From an uncultured Gemmataceae bacterium (lineage in GTDB: Bacteria > Planctomycetota > Planctomycetia > Gemmatales > Gemmataceae), in the NCBI GenBank assembly GCA_937922175.1, contig CAKZUU010000052.1, forward strand, positions 1-5,926: DNA of 5,926 bases, read 5' to 3'. The position numbers were made by a program, and so were the translations under genes. Shown in pieces: positions 1-5,926 of the stretch (positions within the stretch are counted from its first letter, which is position 1; each line of letters begins with the position of its first letter). The notes below the pieces were generated by a model, which was not told the origin of the DNA, made no database searches, and saw nothing but the letters and a program-made list of their open reading frames with translations.

Positions 1-1158
1 ATCAGCGGCGATATGATGCTGGGCGCGCTGGTCGATGCAGGAGCCGACTCGCAGATGATCGTCCAAGCCATCCATTCGTTGGGGCTGCCCATCCGCGTGG
101 AATTTTCGCGGTCACGTCGCAGCGGGGTATCAGGAACAGCGGCGACGATCTCGGCGAACGATCAAAAAAAACATCGGCACTTGCCCGAGATTGAGCGGCT
201 GATCCGCGGATCCGGATTAACCTCATCGCAGCAACAGCGGGCCCTCGCCATCTTTCGTCGATTGGGCGAGGCCGAAGCCGAGGTTCACGGCGTCCCGTTG
301 GAGAAAGTCCATTTTCATGAAGTCGGAGCCTGGGACAGCATCGCGGACATCGTGGGGGTGGCTGTCGGACTTGACTTGCTGGGTGTCGACCGGTGGACGA
401 GCCGTTCGGTCCCGCTGGGTTCAGGAACGGTCGCTTGCGATCATGGAACGATGCCGGTCCCCGCACCGGCGACGGCTCTTCTCCTCCGGGGGGCGCCCAC
501 AGCCACTGTCCCGGTCACTGGCGAAATGACAACACCTACCGGAGCCGCCATCCTCGCCACGATCGTCGCAAGTTGGACCGATCAGCCCGTCTTGACCATC
601 GAGCGAATCGGACACGGAGTCGGGACTCGCGACTACCCGAATTGGCCGAACGTTCTTCGCTTGCTGATCGGTTCTGATCGCTTGCATGAATCCGCTGTGA
701 CCGACACCGTGGTTCAATTGGAGACCAATCTCGACGATGTCTCCCCGGAAGTCACCGGTTATTGCATCGATCGGCTCTGGTCGGCCGGGGCGCTCGACGT
801 GTATACGATCCCGATTCAGATGAAGAAGCATCGCCCCGGTGTGATGCTGTGCGTGTTAGCATTGGTGGACCGAGCGAGCGAATGCGAAGCGATCATTTTT
901 CGCGAGACCGGGACGTTGGGAATCCGCCGCCAGATGATCCAGCGCTCCAAGCTTCACCGAGAATCGGTGACGGTCACAACACGTTGGGGGCCGATCCGAG
1001 GCAAGAAGGGTTGGCGCGAGGAGACCGAGATATTCAGCCCGGAATACGAAGATTGCGCGCGAGTGGCTCGGGACCACAACGTGTCGCTGCGCGACGTCGT
1101 CATTGAGGTGACCGAGGCGTGGCGTGGCCGATCGAGCCCGGACGTCGAACATCAGTAA
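1..1158 (+). CDS. larC: LarC, nickel-pincer cofactor (NPN) nickel insertion enzyme, 5'-truncated
   Basis: LarC inserts nickel into the bis-thiocarboxylated pyridinium mononucleotide made by LarB and LarE, in a CTP-dependent reaction, giving the nickel-pincer nucleotide used by lactate racemase LarA and its relatives. The frame is open from base 1: the first codons read ISGDMMLGAL, the family's N-terminal FSGISGDM signature, so the ATG at 13 is internal and only about ten residues are missing. In-window residues (base 1 = residue 1): HFHEVGAWDSIADIVG at about 104-119 is the conserved core of the N-terminal domain; ETNLDD at about 241-246 opens the C-terminal, CTP-binding LarC2 domain, followed by PIQMKKHRPGV and ETGTLGIRR. 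Both domains are in one unbroken frame, unlike Lactobacillus plantarum larC, which needs a -1 frameshift. The normally His-rich stretch before the core is reduced to KKHRH (about 56-60). No larA, larB or larE is visible. Family assignment is confident; in vivo role is inferred. Confidence 0.93.
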   Translation: MSGDMMLGALVDAGADSQMIVQAIHSLGLPIRVEFSRSRRSGVSGTAATISANDQKKHRHLPEIERLIRGSGLTSSQQQRALAIFRRLGEAEAEVHGVPLEKVHFHEVGAWDSIADIVGVAVGLDLLGVDRWTSRSVPLGSGTVACDHGTMPVPAPATALLLRGAPTATVPVTGEMTTPTGAAILATIVASWTDQPVLTIERIGHGVGTRDYPNWPNVLRLLIGSDRLHESAVTDTVVQLETNLDDVSPEVTGYCIDRLWSAGALDVYTIPIQMKKHRPGVMLCVLALVDRASECEAIIFRETGTLGIRRQMIQRSKLHRESVTVTTRWGPIRGKKGWREETEIFSPEYEDCARVARDHNVSLRDVVIEVTEAWRGRSSPDVEHQ

Positions 1159-1188
1159 ATCGATCCCGAGATCGGTTGCGAACGAGTT

Positions 1189-1194
1189 GAGGAG
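1189..1194 (+). promoter_or_regulatory. Ribosome binding site of alaS
   Basis: GAGGAG lies 3 bases before the ATG at 1198 (the spacing is short but the match is good). It supports 1198 as the start, in agreement with the family's usual N-terminus, which begins only a few residues before the IRQEFIDFF segment. The rest of the 39-base larC-alaS gap shows no promoter-like pair of hexamers. Confidence 0.7.
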
Positions 1195-1197
1195 AGA

Positions 1198-3888
1198 ATG
1201 CGGACCGCAGACCAGATTCGCCAGGAGTTCATCGACTTCTTTGTGCGTCGGCACGATCATATTTACGTCCCCTCCTCGTCGGTCGTGCCGCACGATGATC
1301 CAACATTACTGTTTACCAACGCGGGGATGAATCAATTCAAGCCCTACTTCTTGGGCACGCGGCAACCGCCTTGGCGTCGGGTGGCCAACACGCAGAAATG
1401 CATTCGCGCGGGGGGCAAACACAACGATCTGGATGATGTGGGGAAGGATACCTACCACCACACATTCTTTGAGATGCTGGGGAATTGGAGCTTCGGCGAT
1501 TATTTCAAGAAGGAAGCCATTGCCTGGGCGTGGGAGCTGCTCACTGAAGTCTGGGAGTTGGATCGCCGCCGCTTGCATGTGACGGTGTTCGAGGGCGATC
1601 CGGACAATCACGTTCCCCGCGATGACGAAGCTGCCCAATATTGGCGCGACGTCGGCGTGCCGGACGACCATCTCCATCTGGGCAGCAAGAAAGACAATTT
1701 CTGGGAGATGGGTGATACCGGACCGTGCGGACCATGCACCGAAATTCATTACGACAAGACGCCAGATCGTCGGGGCCGGAATCTGGTCAATCGGGGGACG
1801 CCCGACGTCATCGAAATCTGGAATCTCGTTTTTATTCAGTTCAATCGCAATCCGGATCAAAGTCTGACGCCCCTGCCGGCGCAACACGTGGACACTGGGA
1901 TGGGCTTCGAGCGTATCACGGCTGTCTTGCAGGGGAAAGAGAGCAACTATGACACCGATCTGTTTGCTCCTCTTTTCGAGGCGATCCAGCGAGTGACTCA
2001 GGCTCCGCCCTACGCCGGACGCCTCGACGACCTGAAGGATACAGCGTACCGCGTCATCGCCGACCATATCCGAACATTGACCTTCGCTCTCACCGATGGT
2101 GCGGTGCCCAGCAATGAAAAACGGGGTTATGTGTTGCGCAGTATTCTGCGGCGGGCCGAGCGATATGGTCGGCAGTACCTCGGGGCGAGCGGACCGTTTC
2201 TTGCCGACTTAGTCCCGACCCTCGTCGAGCGCATGGGGCATGTCTTCCCGGAACTTCGCCGCGACCCCGCCCGTGTGCAGGCCATCATCCGCTCCGAGGA
2301 AGAGACTTTTATCCGCAATTTCACCCGAGGGGTGAAACTGTTCCAAGATGTGGCCGAGGCCGCTCGCCACACGGGATCGAACGTCATCAGCGGCAAAGCG
2401 GCCTTCGACCTGCACACGACCTACGGCTTTTTCGTGGATATTACCGAGCAAATGGCTGCCGAAGTCGGACTGAAAGTCGATCGCCGCGAGTTTCAGCAAC
2501 TGTGGCACGAGTTCACCGAGCGTTCGAGCAAGGATCGCAAGAAGTTTGTGGTGACGGCAGTGCAGGGGACCTTGCCCGCGACCGATGATTCGCTCAAATA
2601 CGAGACGCTGCGAAGCCCGGCACAGATTCTCGGTTGGGTACAGGAAAACATCGTGTTCAGCGGCGGGTTGGTGCCGCACGGCCGATCCGTCGGCCTGCTT
2701 CTGGATCGGACCTGTTTCTATGCCGAGGCAGGCGGGCAGGTCGGCGACAGCGGCATCATCGTCGGCGGGACCGGCCCATTCGTTGTGGAGACCACCCAAA
2801 AGCTGGGCGATGCCGTACTGCATATCGGCTATCTGCCTGAAGGGTTGCTCGAGGTCGGGCAGCAGGTCGAGGCACAGGTCGATGCGGCACGGCGGGCCGA
2901 GATCATGCGCCATCACACCGCCACGCATCTGTTGAATTTGGCCCTACGCCAGGTCTTAGGCCCCCATGTCGAACAGAAAGGTTCGCTCGTCGATGAGCAG
3001 AAAACTCGCTTCGATTTCGCCCATGACAAGCCATTGACAAACGACGAAATCCTCCAGATCGAACAACGGGTCAACGAGCAGATCGCCGCCGACCGTCCCG
3101 TGGTCGCCGTGACGTTGCCCTTGGATCAAGCCAAGCAAATTACCGGAGTGCGGGCGGTCTTCGGAGAGAAATATCCCGATCCGGTCCGAGTCGTCTTGAT
3201 CGGTCCAGAAGACCCTGCCGCCGTCACCTGGAATGATTCCGCGGAGTTTTGCGGGGGGACGCACATCGCTCGGACCAGCCAAGCCGGGCTTTTCAAAATT
3301 GTCTCCCAAGAGGCAGTGGGCAAAGGGGTTCGCCGCGTCACCGGCGTCAGCGGTCGGGGAGCCTTGGAAGCGATGCAGGGCATGGCCCGCATTCTGAGCC
3401 AACTCGCGGAGCGGCTCCAATGCCCCGTTGACCAGATCACCGCTCGAGTCGAGGCCCTTCAAGACGAACTTCGAAAGCTCCATGAGTCGCGAAAGAAGGA
3501 GCAAGCTGGCGACCTCGCGGCTGCTATCGATCGTCTTTTGGCCGAGGCGCCTGAACGCGACGGTGCGCGAATTATCATCGGTGAATTGCCTCCCACGACC
3601 ATGGAACAGGTGCGGCAACAAACCGATCGCCTCATCTCGAAGACCGGTTCGTGCATCGTCGTCCTCGGATGGCGCGACAGTGAGAAAGCCGCCCTCCGGG
3701 TCGTTGTGACGGACAAGTTCACCCATCGCGTCCATGCGGGAAATCTGATCAAGGAGATCGTGGCCGTCGTCGGCGGTCGAGGCGGCGGTAAGCCGGAAAA
3801 GGCGGAGGCCGGTGGGCCACTCGCTGACAAACTTCCGGAAGCCCTTGCCCTGGCCCGGCGGCGAGTCGCGGAGGCGCTGGGCGTGTGA
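1198..3888 (+). CDS. alaS: Alanyl-tRNA synthetase (AlaRS)
   Basis: This class II synthetase charges tRNA-Ala with alanine using ATP and clears mischarged Ser- and Gly-tRNA-Ala. At 896 residues it is slightly longer than the E. coli enzyme (876). Domains in order: catalytic core about 1-245, with RAGGKHNDLDDVG (70-82) and HHTFFEMLGN (87-96) forming motif 2, GDTGPCGPCTEI (172-183), and motif 3 DTGMGFERI (232-240; Phe replaces the common Leu); tRNA-recognition helical domain with PSNEKRGYVLR (304-314); editing domain with AEAGGQVGDSG (509-519), the zinc-binding H573xxxH577 and C685GGTH689; then the oligomerising C-Ala domain ending in a Gly-rich stretch (859-873). Every catalytic and zinc ligand I can identify is present. 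One oddity is LHTTYGFF (405-412), where most bacteria have LYDTYGFP. The gene starts 39 bases after larC, and its stop overlaps the start of the next gene, so it is probably translationally coupled to it. Confidence 0.98.
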   Translation: MRTADQIRQEFIDFFVRRHDHIYVPSSSVVPHDDPTLLFTNAGMNQFKPYFLGTRQPPWRRVANTQKCIRAGGKHNDLDDVGKDTYHHTFFEMLGNWSFGDYFKKEAIAWAWELLTEVWELDRRRLHVTVFEGDPDNHVPRDDEAAQYWRDVGVPDDHLHLGSKKDNFWEMGDTGPCGPCTEIHYDKTPDRRGRNLVNRGTPDVIEIWNLVFIQFNRNPDQSLTPLPAQHVDTGMGFERITAVLQGKESNYDTDLFAPLFEAIQRVTQAPPYAGRLDDLKDTAYRVIADHIRTLTFALTDGAVPSNEKRGYVLRSILRRAERYGRQYLGASGPFLADLVPTLVERMGHVFPELRRDPARVQAIIRSEEETFIRNFTRGVKLFQDVAEAARHTGSNVISGKAAFDLHTTYGFFVDITEQMAAEVGLKVDRREFQQLWHEFTERSSKDRKKFVVTAVQGTLPATDDSLKYETLRSPAQILGWVQENIVFSGGLVPHGRSVGLLLDRTCFYAEAGGQVGDSGIIVGGTGPFVVETTQKLGDAVLHIGYLPEGLLEVGQQVEAQVDAARRAEIMRHHTATHLLNLALRQVLGPHVEQKGSLVDEQKTRFDFAHDKPLTNDEILQIEQRVNEQIAADRPVVAVTLPLDQAKQITGVRAVFGEKYPDPVRVVLIGPEDPAAVTWNDSAEFCGGTHIARTSQAGLFKIVSQEAVGKGVRRVTGVSGRGALEAMQGMARILSQLAERLQCPVDQITARVEALQDELRKLHESRKKEQAGDLAAAIDRLLAEAPERDGARIIIGELPPTTMEQVRQQTDRLISKTGSCIVVLGWRDSEKAALRVVVTDKFTHRVHAGNLIKEIVAVVGGRGGGKPEKAEAGGPLADKLPEALALARRRVAEALGV
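3870..3874 (+). promoter_or_regulatory. Ribosome binding site inside alaS for the first permease
   Basis: GGAGG sits within the last codons of alaS, 10 bases before GTG 3885 and 22 bases before the in-frame ATG at 3897. The spacing favours the GTG, which forms a GTGA overlap with the alaS stop (TGA 3886-3888). Confidence 0.55.
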
Positions 3889-4751
3889 AAGCAAATATGG
3901 GAACCTCGGCCTCCTTCAGTTCGCTCGCTCAACGACTCTCCTGGTCGATTCGAAAATACTTCAACATTTTTCGCATTGCCCTCGTCGAGCGCCTTGCCTA
4001 CCGCAGCGACTTCATTCTCAGTAGCGCGTTGCGGCTTTTGCCCATGTTGACCACCATCTTATTGTGGACCAGCGTCTACATCGGCTCCGGCCGAGGCGAG
4101 TTGAGCGGATTCCGCCTAGCAGAGATGATCGCTTACCTGTTGCTGGTTCATATCTCACGTATGTTCTCGTCCATGCCAGGCTTGGCAAGTGGCATCGCCT
4201 TGGACATCCGTGAAGGGAATCTGAAAAAGTACTTGTTGCAACCCTTGGACATGCTGACCTATCTTTTGGTTTATCGGATGGCGCACAAGATAGCTTATTT
4301 CGTCACCTCGTTTGTCCCCTATGCAATCCTCTTCTTTCTGTGCCGCGGTTATTTTGACCATCTCCCGGATTTGACGACTGGGACGGCTTATCTTGTGTCG
4401 TTACTTTTGGCGTTCTTCGTGGGTTTTTATTTTGAGGCGTGCATTGGGATGGTGGGGTTCTGGTTGCTCGAAGTCACGTCGCTTCTTTACATCGTCAACA
4501 CGTTAAACTACTTCGTGTCCGGTCACATGTTCCCGTTGGATCTGCTTCCGGAACCGTGGGCCGAACTATTAAAATGGCTACCGTTTCAGTACATGGCTTA
4601 TTTTCCTGCCGCGGTGTTTCTCGGCAAAGTGCAGGGCGAGGCGCTCGGCCGAGGGCTGCTCGCTGAGGCGGGTTGGGCTATCGCGCTGGCCGTGACCGCT
4701 CGGGGGCTTTTTCGCATCGGACTGCGTCGGTACAGCGCCTATGGAGGCTGA
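3885..4751 (+). CDS. ABC-2 type transporter permease, first of a pair (ABC2_membrane_6-like)
   Basis: This 288-residue integral membrane protein is probably half of the channel of an ABC exporter; its substrate cannot be read from the sequence. I see about six hydrophobic spans, near residues 47-68, 78-95, 128-152, 166-188, 190-212 and 258-275. Between spans 2 and 3 lies the loop DIREGNLKKYLLQPLD (107-122), which matches the (I/V)R.G.L...LL.P.D loop typical of the DUF990/ABC2_membrane_6 permeases and recurs in the next gene. There is no ATPase domain. The chosen GTG start overlaps the alaS stop by four bases and has a GGAGG 10 bases upstream; ATG 3897 is the alternative and would remove four residues (MKAN). 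The positively charged N-terminus before span 1 (ALVERLAYRSDF) aligns by eye with the second permease. No signal peptide is evident. Family call is firm from architecture and motif; function beyond export is unknown. Confidence 0.85.
   Translation: MKANMGTSASFSSLAQRLSWSIRKYFNIFRIALVERLAYRSDFILSSALRLLPMLTTILLWTSVYIGSGRGELSGFRLAEMIAYLLLVHISRMFSSMPGLASGIALDIREGNLKKYLLQPLDMLTYLLVYRMAHKIAYFVTSFVPYAILFFLCRGYFDHLPDLTTGTAYLVSLLLAFFVGFYFEACIGMVGFWLLEVTSLLYIVNTLNYFVSGHMFPLDLLPEPWAELLKWLPFQYMAYFPAAVFLGKVQGEALGRGLLAEAGWAIALAVTARGLFRIGLRRYSAYGG
4743..4747 (+). promoter_or_regulatory. Ribosome binding site of the second permease
   Basis: GGAGG within the last codons of the first permease lies 12 bases before ATG 4760. 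It supports 4760 over the far-upstream in-frame ATG at 4673, which would overlap the preceding gene by 79 bases and add a 29-residue hydrophilic extension unlike the family. Confidence 0.55.
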
Positions 4752-4759
4752 CGCCGCCC

Positions 4760-5575
4760 ATGACCCGTTTCTTCCGCTATCTCAAACTTTGGCTCGTCCT
4801 GGCACGCTTCGCTCTCCTTCATGAGATGGCGTTCCGGAGCAATTTCCTGCTCAAGGTTTTTGTCGAAGTGCTGTGGCTGACGATTCTACTGCTCTTCTAT
4901 GATGTCATCTATTCAAAAACCGATACCATCCAAGGGTGGGATCGCCACCAATATCAATTCTTCGTCGGTTGCTATTTCGCGGTTGAGGGGATCATCGAGA
5001 CGCTCTTCCTGGAGAACTGTCACGATTTCTCGCATCAGGTGCGGACCGGAAATCTAGATACGATGTTGTTGCAGCCGATCGATGAACAGTTTCTCATCAC
5101 GATGCGCCGAGTGGATTGGTCGACGGTGCCGAATGTTTTGATGGGTGCAGGTGTCATGATTTTCGCGGTGGGGAATGCATCGACCATTCAGATCGGCACG
5201 ACCCAAGGAGTTCTTTTTTTGGTTTCATTTGTGTGTGCCGTCTTATTGGCGTACAGCTTCCTCCTGATGCTGACGTCGTCGGCGGTGTGGATGGTCCGGA
5301 ACCAGAGCTTGATGGAACTGTGGTGGCTTTTTTCGAGCTTGATGCGATATCCGCGAGAAATATTTCAAAACTCCTGGGCCTGGCCGATCGGGCGGATTTT
5401 CACCTGGGTGTTGCCGGTCATGTTGACGATTAGTGTGCCGGCCGAGATCATGGTGAGACCGTTATCTCGCTGGGAATATGCGGTGTGGTTAGTGATCGCG
5501 ACGGTCATGATGTTGACGTTGAGTCGCCGGTTCTTCCGCCGCGCGTTGCGGCGCTACCGAAGCGCGAGCAGTTAA
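4760..5575 (+). CDS. ABC-2 type transporter permease, second of a pair (ABC2_membrane_6-like)
   Basis: This 271-residue membrane protein belongs to the same broad family as the preceding gene and is probably its heterodimer partner. Hydrophobic spans fall near residues 29-50, 66-84, 121-139, 147-175, 208-228 and 238-255. Family marks are MAFRSNFLLK (23-32) before span 1, the loop QVRTGNLDTMLLQPID (93-108), and, before span 5, the RYPREIF segment (196-202) followed by FTWVLPVML (214-222), which resembles the RYP...F..P pattern of these permeases. The C-terminus is a short Arg-rich tail (RRFFRRALRRYR), as in the first permease (RIGLRRY), consistent with cytoplasmic positive charge. ATG 4760 was preferred to ATG 4673 because it gives a family-like length, an 8-base gap to the previous stop and a GGAGG upstream. 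The cognate ATPase is not in the window and the substrate is unknown. Confidence 0.86.
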   Translation: MTRFFRYLKLWLVLARFALLHEMAFRSNFLLKVFVEVLWLTILLLFYDVIYSKTDTIQGWDRHQYQFFVGCYFAVEGIIETLFLENCHDFSHQVRTGNLDTMLLQPIDEQFLITMRRVDWSTVPNVLMGAGVMIFAVGNASTIQIGTTQGVLFLVSFVCAVLLAYSFLLMLTSSAVWMVRNQSLMELWWLFSSLMRYPREIFQNSWAWPIGRIFTWVLPVMLTISVPAEIMVRPLSRWEYAVWLVIATVMMLTLSRRFFRRALRRYRSASS

Positions 5576-5592
5576 CGGGCGCTGGTTGCCCG
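5576..5592 (+). other. Small inverted repeat between the second permease and purC
   Basis: CGGGC (5576-5580) and GCCCG (5588-5592) can pair around a 7-base loop, with one further G-U pair possible. The hairpin begins right after the permease stop codon and ends one base before the purC ribosome binding site. No T-run follows, so it is not an intrinsic terminator. It may be chance, or might affect mRNA stability or purC initiation. Confidence 0.3.
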
Positions 5593-5593
5593 C

Positions 5594-5600
5594 GAGAGGA
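5594..5600 (+). promoter_or_regulatory. Ribosome binding site of purC
   Basis: GAGAGGA lies 6 bases before ATG 5607 and 3 bases before the in-frame GTG 5604. It supports ATG 5607 as the start. Confidence 0.65.
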
Positions 5601-5606
5601 ATCGTG

Positions 5607-5926
5607 ATGGACCCACTGTATGCGAGCGCCATACCGAAATGGCCGTGCCGTCGAGGGAAAGTGCGGGACATCTACGATCTGGGAGATCGACTGGTGATTG
5701 TCGCCACTGATCGGATCAGTGCCTTCGACTGGGTATTGCCGACGCCGATTCCCGATAAAGGCCGAATCCTCACAGGACTGACTCGATTCTGGCTGGAGTT
5801 GCTGGGGGTCCCGAATCACTTCCTCAGCGATGACTTGGCCGAAATGGGCCCGGAATTTGTGGCCCAAACGGAGGTGCTGAGAGGTCGGACCATGATGGTG
5901 AAAAAAGCCCAGGTCGTGCCGGTCGA
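5607..5926 (+). CDS. purC: SAICAR synthetase (PurC), 3'-truncated
   Basis: PurC is phosphoribosylaminoimidazole-succinocarboxamide synthase. It joins CAIR and L-aspartate using ATP to give SAICAR, a cytosolic step of de novo purine synthesis. The first 106 residues are present and the frame stays open to the window end. Visible motifs: GKVRDIYDLGDRLVIVATD (17-35), the N-terminal nucleotide-binding strands; RISAFD (36-41); PIPDKGRILTGLTRFW (47-62), wording typical of the longer, roughly 300-residue bacterial/yeast form rather than the short E. coli type (237 residues); and KKAQVVPV at the end, where the family continues into the VPxECVVRGY substrate-binding segment. The start is ATG 5607 with a GAGAGGA six bases upstream; the gene follows the second permease by 31 bases, so it is probably in the same transcript. 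A 17-base perfect dyad (5705-5721) lies inside the ATDRISA codons. The assignment is confident despite the truncation. Confidence 0.95.
   Translation, partial: MDPLYASAIPKWPCRRGKVRDIYDLGDRLVIVATDRISAFDWVLPTPIPDKGRILTGLTRFWLELLGVPNHFLSDDLAEMGPEFVAQTEVLRGRTMMVKKAQVVPV

Noticed and set aside
665..682. Direct repeat CTGATCG-GTT-CTGATCG in larC
   Set aside because: A two-copy 7-base repeat within coding sequence, explained by the frequent GATC words of this genome.
2..831. Minus-strand open frames opposite larC (2-466 and 421-831)
   Set aside because: Low-complexity, Arg/Pro-rich translations antisense to the clear LarC frame.
1161..1174. CGATC-CCGA-GATCG hairpin in the larC-alaS gap as a terminator
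   Set aside because: The stem is only 5 bp and is not followed by a T-run; GATC-rich words are common throughout the window.
1306..2928. Two minus-strand open frames (1306-2067 and 2209-2928) opposite alaS
   Set aside because: Both lie antisense to conserved AlaRS sequence, and their translations resemble no family I know.
3034..3039. TTGACA as a -35 element of an internal promoter in alaS
   Set aside because: No -10-like hexamer lies at a suitable distance, and it falls inside conserved coding sequence.
2956..3894. Long minus-strand open frame (312 codons) opposite alaS
   Set aside because: It is antisense to the certain AlaRS editing and C-terminal domains, has no recognisable motif or supported start, and is typical of shadow frames in GC-rich genes.
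4371..4393. TTGACG with TTATCT as an internal promoter in the first permease
   Set aside because: The spacing is about 11 bases, too short for a sigma-70-type promoter.
5116..5433. Alternative-frame plus-strand open frame inside the second permease, near the T7 run at 5214-5220
   Set aside because: The permease frame continues intact with matching spans and motifs. The other frame encodes an Asp/Val-rich sequence with no family resemblance, so neither a frameshift nor an overlapping gene is supported.
1..5926. Cyanobacterial HIP1-type octamer (GCGATCGC) as the reason for abundant CGATCG
   Set aside because: I found several CGATCG hexamers but no full GCGATCGC octamer.
1..5926. A novel defence, mobile or CRISPR-like system
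   Set aside because: All but about 78 intergenic bases are covered by five recognisable genes; there is no integrase, transposase, repeat array, toxin-antitoxin pair or RNA gene.

Overview
The window is a compact, entirely plus-strand run of five genes: the larC 3' part (cut at the window start), alaS, two ABC-2 type permease genes, and the purC 5' part (cut at the window end). The organism is a moderately GC-rich bacterium, most likely a planctomycete. That guess comes from the style of the alanyl-tRNA synthetase (for example the motif-3 wording DTGMGFERITAVLQ followed by NYDTDLF) and from remembered resemblance, not from a search, so confidence is moderate.

Region by region: 1-1158 encodes LarC, the nickel-inserting enzyme of nickel-pincer cofactor synthesis, lacking only about its first ten residues. 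After a 39-base gap with a strong ribosome binding site, 1198-3888 encodes a complete 896-residue alanyl-tRNA synthetase with catalytic, editing and C-terminal domains. Its stop codon overlaps a GTG start at 3885, which opens a 288-residue membrane protein. Eight bases after that gene a second, related 271-residue membrane protein starts at 4760. After 31 bases containing a small hairpin and a ribosome binding site, purC (SAICAR synthetase) starts at 5607 and runs off the window.

The largest gap is 39 bases, and no gap holds a convincing promoter or intrinsic terminator. The five genes are therefore probably co-transcribed from a promoter upstream of the window. The two permeases look like the two membrane halves of one ABC exporter of unknown substrate; no ATPase gene is visible, so it must lie elsewhere. 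Translation (alaS), purine synthesis (purC) and nickel cofactor assembly (larC) have no obvious shared pathway, so this looks like a housekeeping operon of convenience rather than a dedicated system.

I found no mobile element, CRISPR array, RNA gene or defence system. The points most worth a second look are a Thr in AlaRS where the family normally has an Asp implicated in tRNA recognition, the permease pair without an ATPase, and the near absence of the usual His-rich stretch in LarC.
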